From Pseudomonas koreensis (GTDB lineage Bacteria > Pseudomonadota > Gammaproteobacteria > Pseudomonadales > Pseudomonadaceae): 64,000 nt of DNA. The position numbers were made by a program, and so were the translations under genes. The notes under the pieces are model-generated. The model was not told the DNA's origin. It ran no database searches and saw nothing but the letters and a program-made list of their open reading frames with translations. The DNA is taken from positions 372,001-436,000 of the forward strand of contig NZ_JALJWP010000001.1 of the NCBI RefSeq assembly GCF_024169245.1. The letters run 5' to 3'. This document shows positions 20,223 through 32,659 of this stretch, piece after piece; the stretch's first letter is position 1, and every line of letters starts with the position of its first letter.

Positions 20223-22058
20223 GTGGAAATGGATGTGCGATCAGCCTTGACGACTGCCGGAATCTGCCTCGCCTTGCTCATCGGCGGTTGCTCGCCCGGC
20301 GATGAAAAGCACGTCGCAAACCTTGATGAAAAGACCGCCACCTTCGAACAGTCACTGGACACGATCAGCGATCCGAAGCTCAAGGAAGCGATCACCGAAC
20401 TCGGCGGTTCGCTGCTGTTGCTGGAACGGGCCCGACTCAAGCTCGACGACATCACGCCGCACACTGAATACGGCGCCGACGCCCTCGCCGTGCTCAAGCA
20501 CTACCCTACCCCGCAGGCGCTGGTCGATACCTTCATCAACGGCCTGTTCGTGCTGCACAAGGACGCCAGCTCGGATTACCTCACCGACCTGCAGCCGGTA
20601 TTCCCGTTCAACCTGAACATTCCCGGTGGCTTTCTGTTTCCCCACGGCATCGAGTGGCATTCGGTGACGCTGAGCAACAAACGCGTGATCGCCTGGCAGC
20701 CGGAGTGGTCGGAAACCGATCCGGGCATTCAGCTCAGCCCGTCCAGCTCCAACGTGACCAACCCCGATGATCTGACGGTGACCTACCCGTTCATCGATGG
20801 CCTCAATGTCGACAAGAAAAGCCTGCCGCAACCGGTCAGGCTGCAAGGCCAGGTCGAAGTCATCGCGCCACGTCGCCTGTACAGCTTCGACCTGACGCAG
20901 AAAGACGTCGGCCAGACCCGCACCAACGACAACCTCAGCGTCAAACTGCTCAAGCTGGAGAAGAACTACGCCGAGGTAGAAGTCAGCAACAGCCTGCCGC
21001 TGGCTCCCGAAGTCGCCCAAACCCGGATCAATCCGCTCATCGTTCAGGCCCGCGACGCCAGCGGCCAATACCTGGTGCGCGCCGGTTCGATCAACGAAAG
21101 CCCGGGGCAGGTCGAGTTTTATCAGCGACAGCTGGCGCAGCTACAGAAGCAGAAGAGCTGGAGCGACACCCTGGAAAAACAGCTCAGCGACGACCAGCAA
21201 GCCTTCGAGAAAGACCACCCGCGCCGCTATAACAAGGTGTATTTCCACGGCCCGATCGACACACTGGAAGTCAGCGTGCTCGACTTCTCCTCGGCAACCG
21301 TGACGCGCAAACAGCTGGATCTGCCGGTTCGCACCTTCGATCCGCACACCACGGCCAAAGCCGTGCAACCGCTGGACTTGCCGGTGGTGGTTTACGACGA
21401 TCTCGCCGCCAACTGGCTCAAAGGCGCGAACCTGACCGAAGAGCAACTGAAGGCCGGCGTGCGCATTCATCAATCGGTGGAAGAGCCGAGCGCGGCGCGT
21501 ATCGAGTTCTCCCACCGCCGTACCTTCAATGACGAATTGCTTGGCGACGAACTCAACCCCGGCGTCAGCCCGGTGACCTTCTTCACGGAAAAGCGCGGCG
21601 GCAAACTCGACGAGCCGATCGAGCTGCCACCCGAGGCGTACCAGGTCGATCCGCTGCAAGCGACGATTACATATGATCTGAACCTGTTTCCGGAAACCCC
21701 GGCGATTGCCGTGGGCTCGATGCCGTTGTTCCTGGCCACGGTGGCCAAGCAATCCTCCGACGCGCAGTCATTGCCCAAAGGCCTGGCGATCAAGGACAAC
21801 ACGCTGGTGGTCGACCTGAAAGCCTTCCCGCCCAACGAGTGGCGTTTCTTTGTCAAGGACGACAGCGGCCACTATCTCAAGCAGATTCTCTCAGTGAGCC
21901 ACGACGCCAGCACCGAAGGCCCCGCGCTGGTCGGCGTGCACTACTTTTACGGTCGCCCGACTCGCGTGGAAACCTATCAGCGTACCGACCTCGCCACCGT
22001 GCAATACGGCTTTGAGGTCAAGCTCGACAAGGCGCCGGCGGACGAGGTTGCTCATTGA
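20223..22058 (+). CDS. Large lipoprotein of unknown function
   Basis: A 611-residue protein with a lipoprotein signal: short N-terminus, hydrophobic TAGICLALLIGGC with lipobox LIGGC near residue 23, then SPGDEKH. After lipidation the +2 Ser predicts outer-membrane sorting. The body has a helical region (residues 30-110) and then a long beta-rich part with repeated hydrophobic strands; I recognise no catalytic motif or named domain. The start could be GTG at 20223 or ATG at 20229 and neither has a strong ribosome site. It is divergent from the YqhA-type gene and stands alone. Confidence 0.8.
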   Translation: MEMDVRSALTTAGICLALLIGGCSPGDEKHVANLDEKTATFEQSLDTISDPKLKEAITELGGSLLLLERARLKLDDITPHTEYGADALAVLKHYPTPQALVDTFINGLFVLHKDASSDYLTDLQPVFPFNLNIPGGFLFPHGIEWHSVTLSNKRVIAWQPEWSETDPGIQLSPSSSNVTNPDDLTVTYPFIDGLNVDKKSLPQPVRLQGQVEVIAPRRLYSFDLTQKDVGQTRTNDNLSVKLLKLEKNYAEVEVSNSLPLAPEVAQTRINPLIVQARDASGQYLVRAGSINESPGQVEFYQRQLAQLQKQKSWSDTLEKQLSDDQQAFEKDHPRRYNKVYFHGPIDTLEVSVLDFSSATVTRKQLDLPVRTFDPHTTAKAVQPLDLPVVVYDDLAANWLKGANLTEEQLKAGVRIHQSVEEPSAARIEFSHRRTFNDELLGDELNPGVSPVTFFTEKRGGKLDEPIELPPEAYQVDPLQATITYDLNLFPETPAIAVGSMPLFLATVAKQSSDAQSLPKGLAIKDNTLVVDLKAFPPNEWRFFVKDDSGHYLKQILSVSHDASTEGPALVGVHYFYGRPTRVETYQRTDLATVQYGFEVKLDKAPADEVAH

Positions 22059-22065
22059 AGAGCAA

Positions 22066-22100
22066 GATCAAAAGATCGCAGCCTTCGGCAGCTCCTACAG
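22066..22100. repeat. Single REP of the second family (GCAGCCTTCGGCAGC)
   Basis: GATCAAAAGATCGCAGCCTT through GCAGCTCCTACAG, without an inverted partner nearby, between convergent genes. Confidence 0.82.
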
Positions 22101-22409
22101 GCTGCGCCCACGGCCGCCGTTGATCTGCCGCAACTGAGCTTGCAGGTGCAGGCTCCAGATCTGCGGATCGTCGGCCAGTTCGTAGCCGTGCAAAGTCAGG
22201 CTTTCAACGATGGTGTCGAGAATCGACTCGGCCGCGACCGGTCCGGGGAACGGGCCCTGGGCTTTGATCGCGGAAGGTTGTTCGCCGGCCATGCCGGCCG
22301 CGAAGAGCAGCGTCCACATGCCGTTGTCGCCGGCCAGCGGCTTGACGGCGCATTCGATCCGGGTCACCAGACCCAGGCATTGACGAGTGAGACAGAGGTT
22401 GCGCGACAT
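22095..22409 (-). CDS. Small conserved hypothetical protein
   Basis: A 104-residue protein, MSRNLCLTRQCLGLVTRIECAVKPLAGDNGMW with the C-terminal ILDTIVESLTLHGYELADDPQIWSLHLQAQLRQ. No signal peptide or membrane span. The ATG at 22409 has GAGG 8 bases upstream, which supports translation. The reading frame ends inside a REP element at its 3' end. Function unknown; the size and position recall a small Pseudomonas-specific gene next to the Lon-like protease, from memory only. Confidence 0.68.
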   Translation of the reverse strand: MSRNLCLTRQCLGLVTRIECAVKPLAGDNGMWTLLFAAGMAGEQPSAIKAQGPFPGPVAAESILDTIVESLTLHGYELADDPQIWSLHLQAQLRQINGGRGRSL

Positions 22410-22610
22410 GGCGGCGACCCTCGGTAAAGCCGGTATTCAGCCCCCACGAGAGGACTGGCTCGATCCAGTGATACTGTCGATATCCTTGACCTGAGAATAG
22501 AAGAAAAGTCCGCAGCGCAAGCAAGATAGAACCAGAAGGCGCCGAATGGTCATTGTGTGAATATTGGCGCCAGAGTTGTGGCGAATTTTCGATGGCTTTA
22601 CACAAAACAA

Positions 22611-22702
22611 CTGTAGGAGTGAGCCTGCTCGCGATAGCGGTGTGCCAGGCAACTTATTCGCCGACTGACACTCCGCTATCGCGAGCAGGCTCACTCGTAC
22701 AG
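22611..22702. repeat. REPIN (GAGTGAGCCTGCTCGCGA family)
   Basis: CTGTAGGAGTGAGCCTGCTC at 22611 and an inverted copy ending CTCACTCGTACAG at 22702; the right arm carries one base change. The surrounding 22410-22718 gap otherwise shows no gene. Confidence 0.88.
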
Positions 22703-22718
22703 TTTGACCGCGCTTGGC

Positions 22719-25157
22719 TTAAGCAGGTTTGGCTTCGGCGAGGGCCTCCTGCGCCAGTTCCTTCTCGGCCTCTTTCAGGTCCTCTTCGCTGATCATCTCG
22801 GCGATATCGCGCAGACGCTCGACCACCCGGGCGTTGATGCTGCCTTCGGGGAAATCGCCATCGGCATTAGGCTCACCTGCCGGCTCGCCCACCAGCAGGC
22901 TCAATGCCTCGTCGGCCTGACGCACTGCATAGACATGAAACTGCCCGGCGCGTACGGCGGCGAGGACTTTCTCATCGAGCATCAGCGTGGCGACGTTGGC
23001 CTGAGGAATGATCGCGCCCTGCTCGCCGGTCAGACCGCGCGCTTCGCAGAGGCGGAAGAAGCCTTCGATCTTCTCGTTGACCCCGCCGACCGCCTGCACC
23101 TCACCGAACTGGTTGATCGAACCGGTGATGGCGAAGCATTGCTTGAGCGGCGTTTTCGACAGCGCCGAAATCAGCGTGCACGCCTCGCCCAGCGACGCAC
23201 TGTCGCCATCGACGTAGCCGTAGGACTGCTCGAGGGCGATGCTCGCCGAGATCGCCAGCGGGAATTCCTGGGCGTAACGGCTGCCCAGATAGCCGGTGAG
23301 AATCATCACGCCTTTGGAGTGGATCGGCTGGCCGAGATTGACCTCACGCTCGATGTCGACGATGCCGCTGCCGCCCGGGTACACCGTGGCGGAAATCCGC
23401 GCCGGCACACCGAACGCCGAGTCGCCGACTTCCAGCACCGTCAGCCCGTTGCACTTGCCGACTGCCGCACCATCGGTGTCGATCAGGATGATCCCGGCGA
23501 GCATGTCGTCGAGAATCCGCGCCGAGACCCGCCCGGTGCGGGTGGCCTTGGCTTTCAAAGCTCGCTCGATGTGCCCGGCGTCGGTCATTTCATCGCCGGC
23601 CAGATGGCGAATGAAATCGGCCTCGCTGACCAACTGGAACAGATCGCCGATACGCGCCGACAGCCGCCCTTGATGCTCAGCCAAGCGAGCGCTGTAGGTC
23701 GCCAGACGCGCTACCGCATCGGCGGTCAACGGCGCCATGCCTTCTTCCGATGTGCGGGTTTTCAGCAGTTGGGCGAACTGCTCGAGGCTTTCGTCGACCA
23801 TCGGAATGTCTTCGTCGAAGTCGACCAGAACGCGGAACATCTCCTGGAAGTCCGGATCGAGGTCCTGCAGCGTGTAGTACAGCGATCGCGCACCGATGAT
23901 GATGACTTTGACCTGCAACGGAATGTGCTGCGGATTGAGGGTCACGGTGGCGAAGCGGCCCATTTCGCCCAGTGGCGATTCCATTTTCAGTTTGCGTGAT
24001 TGCAGGGCGCGTTTGAGCGCATCCCACACGAACGGCTCGCTGAGCATTTTTTCCGCTTCGAGAATCAGGAAACCGCCATTGGCGCGATGCAGCGCGCCCG
24101 GGCGCAACTGTCGATAGGTTGTATAGAGCGCACCTTGATCGGTGGTGTACTCGATGCGGCCGAACAGGTTTTCGTAGGTCGGGTGCGGCTCGAACACCAC
24201 CGGCGCACCACCGCTGGCTGGATGCCCGACCACCAGGCTGGGTGCGTATTGCTCTTCCAGCAACTTGCGCGCGACGGCGTCGGTCTTGCTGTCGTCGACC
24301 AGTTGCTCGACCACGGTTTTCAGCAGATAAACCTGCATCGCTTGCAGGTAACCGCAGACCGCAGCGTTCTCTGCGTACTTCTCCGACAGCGGCGCCAGCA
24401 ACGGCTGCAACGCCAGGGTGATGGTTTCTTCGTTGAGCTGGCGCAATTGATTGTTCGACTCGCGCTTCCACTGCGGCAGGCTGGCGAGTTCTTCGTTCAG
24501 GCGCTCTTCGAGGCCGGAGATGTCATCGTGAAAACGCTCGCGCTCGGCTTCCGGCAACTGCGCGAATTCAGCTTCGTCCAGGGCCTTGCCGTCGAGCATC
24601 GGCGTGAAAGCGATGTTGCTGCTGTCGCGGTACAGGGCGACGTCTTTTTCCAGGGCCAGGCGCTCGATGATGTCCAGCGCCTTGTCGTAGCGCTGGTTGA
24701 AAGCGCGGTCGATGGCGCTTTTTTTCTGCTGATACGAAGGGTGTTCGAAGACGGCCGGGAAAGTCGCCAGCAGGTTGTCGATCAAGCCGTTGATGTCGCC
24801 GATGAACGAGCCCGCCGTGCCCGATGGCAGCTCCAGTGCGCGCGGTTCGCGCGGTTCGTCGAAGTTGTTGACGTAGACCCAGTCTGCCGGGGTCTGCAGG
24901 CGTTTGCCTTCGGCTTTGAGGTAGCGTTTGACGAACGAGAAGCGGCCGGTGCCTGGCTCGCCCATGACGAATACGTTGTAACCGGGGCGTGGCATCGCCA
25001 CACCGAACTGCAAGGCTTCGACCGCGCGTTCCTGGCCGAGCACACCGCGAAAGGGCTCCAGATCATTGGTGGTAGTGAAGCTGAACTGTTCAGCGGAAAA
25101 CGGACGAGTCAGCGCTTCGGGCGCAAGACGCAGGCTGGCAGCAACAGGATCAGGCAT
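22719..25157 (-). CDS. Lon-like ATP-dependent protease (AAA_32/S16 family)
   Basis: An 812-residue protein. An N-terminal AAA-like domain has GEPGTGRF at residues 66-73, where the Walker A Lys is Arg. A helical insert follows, then a second ATPase part (ILEAEKMLSEPFVWDALKRAL, Walker-B-like region). The C-terminal Lon protease domain carries the Ser-Lys dyad: Ser653 in VDGDSASLGEA and Lys696 in NEKIEGFF, 43 residues apart as in Lon. It is related to E. coli YcbZ and P. aeruginosa Lon-like proteins and lacks the Lon N-terminal substrate domain. No partner gene is adjacent. Confidence 0.88.
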   Translation of the reverse strand: MPDPVAASLRLAPEALTRPFSAEQFSFTTTNDLEPFRGVLGQERAVEALQFGVAMPRPGYNVFVMGEPGTGRFSFVKRYLKAEGKRLQTPADWVYVNNFDEPREPRALELPSGTAGSFIGDINGLIDNLLATFPAVFEHPSYQQKKSAIDRAFNQRYDKALDIIERLALEKDVALYRDSSNIAFTPMLDGKALDEAEFAQLPEAERERFHDDISGLEERLNEELASLPQWKRESNNQLRQLNEETITLALQPLLAPLSEKYAENAAVCGYLQAMQVYLLKTVVEQLVDDSKTDAVARKLLEEQYAPSLVVGHPASGGAPVVFEPHPTYENLFGRIEYTTDQGALYTTYRQLRPGALHRANGGFLILEAEKMLSEPFVWDALKRALQSRKLKMESPLGEMGRFATVTLNPQHIPLQVKVIIIGARSLYYTLQDLDPDFQEMFRVLVDFDEDIPMVDESLEQFAQLLKTRTSEEGMAPLTADAVARLATYSARLAEHQGRLSARIGDLFQLVSEADFIRHLAGDEMTDAGHIERALKAKATRTGRVSARILDDMLAGIILIDTDGAAVGKCNGLTVLEVGDSAFGVPARISATVYPGGSGIVDIEREVNLGQPIHSKGVMILTGYLGSRYAQEFPLAISASIALEQSYGYVDGDSASLGEACTLISALSKTPLKQCFAITGSINQFGEVQAVGGVNEKIEGFFRLCEARGLTGEQGAIIPQANVATLMLDEKVLAAVRAGQFHVYAVRQADEALSLLVGEPAGEPNADGDFPEGSINARVVERLRDIAEMISEEDLKEAEKELAQEALAEAKPA

Positions 25158-25459
25158 CGGGCTTCCTTAACAATCAGGCGGGGCAGGTAGCGGCATTCTG
25201 GCGCTGCCCGTGCCCCACTGGCAAGGCGCGCCACATGACAAAGCATAGACAAGCGCGCGGCGGGTCGACGCGTCCCGATAAATCAGAGGTTTATTCCAAA
25301 TATTTTGCAAAAAGTCACGGAACCGCTGGAACGTGCCTAAACTCCAAACTGCGCGGCTGGAACTAATACCGGCCCACTGACACTTTCGGCGCTGTCCTCG
25401 GGCAGAGTGCGAAAGGCCAGAACCCTGTCCATTGGTATGCACATAAAGAGAACAAAGCT

Positions 25460-25948
25460 ATGAAACGGATTCTTCTCGGTACTCTCTTCACCGCTGTATC
25501 CATCAACGCAATGGCGCAAGCCCCGGGCGGCCCGGATTGCGGTTGGGGCAACATGCTGTTCGAAGGTCAGCGTGGCACCCCGGCGCACTTCCTTGCTTCC
25601 ACCACCAACGGCACTTCCGGTAACGCCACGTTCGGTATGACTTCCGGCACCAACGGTTGCTCGACCAACGCGTCGCTGACCTACGGCGGCAAATCCTGGT
25701 TCGCCATGAATGGCATGATGAACGAGCTGTCCGAAGACATGGCCAAAGGCAACGGCGAAGCGCTGACCACCTATGCCGTGGTACTGGGCGTAGCACCGGA
25801 AGACCGCGCGCATTTCGCGCAAGTGACCCACGAGCACTTCCAGCAGATCTTCAGCAAAGCTGACGTGACCGCTGAAGACGTGCATACCAACACCCTGGCG
25901 GTACTGAAATCGGACCCACGTCTGGCCAAGTACGCAACTCAGGCTTAA
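25460..25948 (+). CDS. DUF3015 secreted protein
   Basis: A 162-residue protein with a signal peptide (MKRILLGTLFTAVSINAMA, cut before QAPGGPD). The mature part starts GGPDCGWGNMLFEGQRG and includes FGMTSGTNGCSTN, giving the two conserved cysteines of DUF3015. The C-terminus is helical (HFAQVTHEHFQQIFSKADVTAEDVHTNTLAVL). Periplasmic or surface location is likely; function unknown. It is monocistronic, with a 300-base AT-rich upstream region and a hairpin terminator directly after the stop. Confidence 0.88.
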   Translation: MKRILLGTLFTAVSINAMAQAPGGPDCGWGNMLFEGQRGTPAHFLASTTNGTSGNATFGMTSGTNGCSTNASLTYGGKSWFAMNGMMNELSEDMAKGNGEALTTYAVVLGVAPEDRAHFAQVTHEHFQQIFSKADVTAEDVHTNTLAVLKSDPRLAKYATQA

Positions 25949-25956
25949 GCTCGACC

Positions 25957-25992
25957 CCGCCCGCTTCCTTCGGGGAGCGGGTTTTGTTTTTT
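25957..25992 (+). terminator. Terminator after the DUF3015 gene
   Basis: A GC-rich stem (CCCGCTTCC/GGGAGCGGG, loop containing TTC, one wobble pair) is followed by TTTTGTTTTTT. Confidence 0.88.
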
Positions 25993-26043
25993 CGGCCCGT
26001 CCCTCTTTGGGTCTTTATTTCTTTCCTGTTCAAGTTGCCGACT

Positions 26044-27897
26044 ATGCTCAAACGCCTTGCCTGGCTGGCGCTCTGTGTCTGCGCCCCGCTGTCCGCCGCG
26101 CCTCACATCGATCCTCAACGTTTGCAGCAACTGGCCAACGACCGCTTCTGGATTTCCCTCGGTCATTACGAAACCGCCAAGCTCGGCGGCTGGCGCAGCT
26201 ATGTCAGCGACAAGAAATTCTTTCTCGCCCCCGATGGCAACGAACATCCGGACCGCGAACTGGCGGCCACCGTGCAGGCGCTCTACGCCCCGGCCAGCCT
26301 CGGCGAGCAACACGCCCAATGCGTTTACCCGGCGCGTACCCGCTGGCTGAAAGCGCAACTCAACCTCTCCGACTTGCCCGCGCCGGAATGCGCCGAATAC
26401 AAGAAATGGTTCAAGGACGTCTCGCCGCACAGCGCGGTGATGATTTTCCCGGCGGCGTATCTCAACAGTCCTTCGTCGATGTTCGGCCACACCCTGCTGC
26501 GCATCGATCAGGCGGATGTGCAGGCCGACAAGACCTCGCTGCTCAGCTACGCGATCAACTTCGGCGCCTACATCGAAGGCTCGGACAACAGCATTCTGTA
26601 TGCCTGGAAAGGCTTGATGGGTGGCTACCCGGGGCTGTTTGCGCTGGTGCCGTATCAGGAAAAGCTCTCCGAGTACCGCAGCCTGGAAAACCGCGACCTG
26701 TGGGAATACCGGCTCAACCTGACCCAGGAAGAAACCGCACGCATGGTCGAGCATGTGTGGGAGCTCAAGCAGATCCAGTTCGACTATTTCTTCTTCGACG
26801 AAAACTGCTCGTATCGCTTGCTGGAACTGCTGCAAGTGGCGCGGCCGAGCCTGCGCCTGACCGAACAATTCCCGTTGACCGCGATCCCCACCGACACCGT
26901 CAAAGCGGTGAAAGAGGCCGGGCTGGTCGAGCACATCGAATATCGCCCCTCCCGCGAACGTGAACTGCTCAGCCGCGCCGAGCCGTTGAGCGATGACGAA
27001 CAGCAATGGGTACTGAAAGTCAGCGCCGATCAAAAAATCCTGCAAGAGCCAACGTTCAAAGCCCTGCCCCGCGCGCGTCAGGCGCTGATCGTCGATGCCG
27101 CCTATCGCCTGGAGCGCTACCGCGCCAACGGCCAGGAACGCGACCCGCAGAGAGCGCAGCGCAGTTTCGAACTGCTGCGCGCGATCAACAAGAACCCGGC
27201 GCCGGAGCTGGAAATTCCGCAACCGGGCCTGCCTGAAGATGGCCACGAATCGCGCACCTGGCAGGCCGGCCTCGGTACCCGCGGTGATCGGGCGTTTGGG
27301 GAATATGGCCTGCGCATGGCCTACCACGACCTCAACGACAACGCCGAAAGCTTTCCTCTCGGCGCGCAGATCGAAATTTTGCAACTGAAGCTGCGCCAGT
27401 ACGAAGGCAATGACTGGCAGTTGCAGCAACTGGATCTGGCGACCATTCGCTCGCTGACACCGCGCAACGAGCTGCTGCAACCGCTGTCGTGGCAAGTCAC
27501 CGGTGGCCTCGAGCGCGTGCCGGGCAAGCATGACGACGAAACGCTGGTCAGCCACGTCAACGGTGGCGGCGGCGGCACGTGGCAGTTGGGCGAAGACGTG
27601 CTCGGCTTTGCCCTTGGCACGGTACGGGTGGAACACAACAACGACTTCGCCGAGTTTGTTTCCCCGGCCGGCGGCTTCAATACCGGTGTGTTGTGGAAAA
27701 ACCCGCTGGGCAACCTGAGCCTGGAGGCCAAGGGCGATTATTTCTTCAACGGGGAAGTGCGCCGCAGCCTGAGCCTGAATCAGCAGTGGGAGTTGTCGCG
27801 CAACCTCGGTTTGCGCTTGAGCGCGCAGCGCGAGTTCAGCCACCTCGCCACACCCGAAACCGAAGTCATGCTCGAAGTGAAGTGGTATCACTACTGA
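26044..27897 (+). CDS. DUF4105 / Lnb N-terminal-domain outer-envelope protein
   Basis: A 617-residue protein with a signal peptide (MLKRLAWLALCVCAPLSAA). An Lnb-N/DUF4105 domain spans about residues 120-300. It includes the conserved His in MFGHTLLRID and the Cys in FFFDENCSYRLLELLQ, arranged like a papain/NlpC-type thiol centre. The C-terminal third is beta-strand rich and ends ETEVMLEVKWYHY, like an outer-membrane beta-barrel end. In Firmicutes, Lnb moves an acyl chain on lipoproteins; whether this Pseudomonas branch does anything similar is unknown. I start at 26044 because the signal peptide begins there; an upstream in-frame start overlaps the terminator. Confidence 0.83.
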   Translation: MLKRLAWLALCVCAPLSAAPHIDPQRLQQLANDRFWISLGHYETAKLGGWRSYVSDKKFFLAPDGNEHPDRELAATVQALYAPASLGEQHAQCVYPARTRWLKAQLNLSDLPAPECAEYKKWFKDVSPHSAVMIFPAAYLNSPSSMFGHTLLRIDQADVQADKTSLLSYAINFGAYIEGSDNSILYAWKGLMGGYPGLFALVPYQEKLSEYRSLENRDLWEYRLNLTQEETARMVEHVWELKQIQFDYFFFDENCSYRLLELLQVARPSLRLTEQFPLTAIPTDTVKAVKEAGLVEHIEYRPSRERELLSRAEPLSDDEQQWVLKVSADQKILQEPTFKALPRARQALIVDAAYRLERYRANGQERDPQRAQRSFELLRAINKNPAPELEIPQPGLPEDGHESRTWQAGLGTRGDRAFGEYGLRMAYHDLNDNAESFPLGAQIEILQLKLRQYEGNDWQLQQLDLATIRSLTPRNELLQPLSWQVTGGLERVPGKHDDETLVSHVNGGGGGTWQLGEDVLGFALGTVRVEHNNDFAEFVSPAGGFNTGVLWKNPLGNLSLEAKGDYFFNGEVRRSLSLNQQWELSRNLGLRLSAQREFSHLATPETEVMLEVKWYHY

Positions 27898-27911
27898 TCC
27901 CGGACATGCCC

Positions 27912-28001
27912 CTGTAGGAGTGAGCCTGCTCGCGATAGCGGTATGTCAGTCACAGCAACAGTGACTGATGAATTGCTATCGCGAGCAGGCTCACTCCTAC
28001 A
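27912..28001. repeat. REPIN (GAGTGAGCCTGCTCGCGA family)
   Basis: CTGTAGGAGTGAGCCTGCTC at 27912 and an inverted copy ending CTCACTCCTACA at 28001, between two plus-strand genes. Confidence 0.9.
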
Positions 28002-28106
28002 AGGGTCCGCGGTGTTCAACGAATTACTCACAAGCCTTTCACCGACACCTGACGAATCCCCTTCTAGACTTCCCCTATCAGCCGAAAACCGGCGCGGGAG
28101 AGTGCG

Positions 28107-28463
28107 ATGTGGCGGTGCGTGGGGTTGTTGGGGGTTGTCCTGGCGCTGGGCGGTTGCCAGACCACTCATGAAGACTTGATCGCCAAGGGTTATCCACCGG
28201 CCTTCGCCGACGGTTTCGATGACGGTTGCGTCAGCGGCCGGCAAGCGGCGGGTTCGATCAGCGGCGAGTTTCGCAAGAACGTGCCGCGCTATCTCAAGGA
28301 CCAGCAATACGCCGAAGGCTGGGTCGATGGCTTTCGCCAATGTCAGGCGATGCTGGAAAACAAGGATCGCGAGCAATACCGCAACGAACATTGGGACGAA
28401 CGCGAACGTGCCTGGCAGCAGCAGAAGGACCAGGACGTCGGGCGGGCTTATCGCTCGCAATAG
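28107..28463 (+). CDS. Small lipoprotein
   Basis: A 118-residue protein: MWRCVGLLGVVLALGGC, with lipobox LGGC and the lipidated Cys at residue 17, followed by QTTHED (Gln at +2, outer-membrane sorting). The mature domain is charged and helical (FRKNVPRYLKDQQYAEGWVDGFRQCQAML) and includes two more cysteines. A GGGAG site lies 7 bases before the ATG. No function known. It precedes the Gre-like gene by 70 bases on the same strand and could share its transcript. Confidence 0.82.
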   Translation: MWRCVGLLGVVLALGGCQTTHEDLIAKGYPPAFADGFDDGCVSGRQAAGSISGEFRKNVPRYLKDQQYAEGWVDGFRQCQAMLENKDREQYRNEHWDERERAWQQQKDQDVGRAYRSQ

Positions 28464-28533
28464 GTCGCTTGCAGACATCCGTTGAAACCAAATGCCGGCA
28501 ACCATGGCCCAAATCCTTTAACAGGAGGACTTC

Positions 28534-30455
<1,922 letters not shown>

Positions 30456-30561
30456 TTATGAAATTAAATGGTGCACAGGATATAAATCAGGTCGGTTTTT
30501 GACCCTGCTTTGCACTCTAATGGTGAGATCAGACTCACGTTATGCACCAACAGTTACACCC

Positions 30562-30630
30562 CCTTCGCGAGCAAGCTCGCTCCCACATTTGAAATGCGTT
30601 CACCTGTGGGAGCGAGCTTGCTCGCGAAGG
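30562..30630. repeat. REPIN, short loop, inward orientation (GCGAGC family)
   Basis: CCTTCGCGAGCAAGCTCGCT at 30562 and CTGTGGGAGCGAGCTTGCTC at 30604, arms in the reverse order to the other pairs and only about 15 bases apart. It lies in the gap between gdhA and ettA. Confidence 0.88.
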
Positions 30631-30660
30631 GAGCGCCTCGGTTTCGCTAAAAAACCAGGC

Positions 30661-30686
30661 AAAAAAAACGGAGCCCGAAGGCTCCG
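30661..30686 (-). terminator. Terminator of ettA
   Basis: The perfect stem CGGAGCC/GGCTCCG with a TTCG loop is followed on the minus strand by a run of eight T residues. Confidence 0.92.
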
Positions 30687-30709
30687 CTCTTTCTGCAACC
30701 AACCCGATA

Positions 30710-32374
<1,665 letters not shown>

Positions 32375-32659
32375 GGAGAACCTTGGGTCAGTGACAGATG
32401 AATGATTGGAGCGCAGGCGATGCCTGGCCAGACTGTGCGCGTCGTTCACTAGATCACGATCAATGCGTGCGCGCTGGAAAAGTCTGATTGTAGGGGCTGG
32501 AACGCCCCCGTCTAACCGGCAAAGCTACCTGAATGACCGATGGCAGTCCAGCCGCGAGGGGCTGGCACTTCGCCACAACTCAAGGCATGCTAGCCGCCCT
32601 TCGGGCGTCCGGCTTATAGTGCACGTCGCGCCAGTCCAGCCAAATCGCAGGATCACAGC

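Noticed and set aside
25158..25459. ECF-sigma promoter (GGAAC...) before the DUF3015 gene
   Set aside because: GGAAC words are present but spacing to any plausible -10 is too short for AlgU or SigX type promoters.
25945..27891. Minus-strand open frame (648 codons) opposite the DUF4105 gene
   Set aside because: The plus-strand protein has a signal peptide and conserved family motifs; the antisense frame has none.
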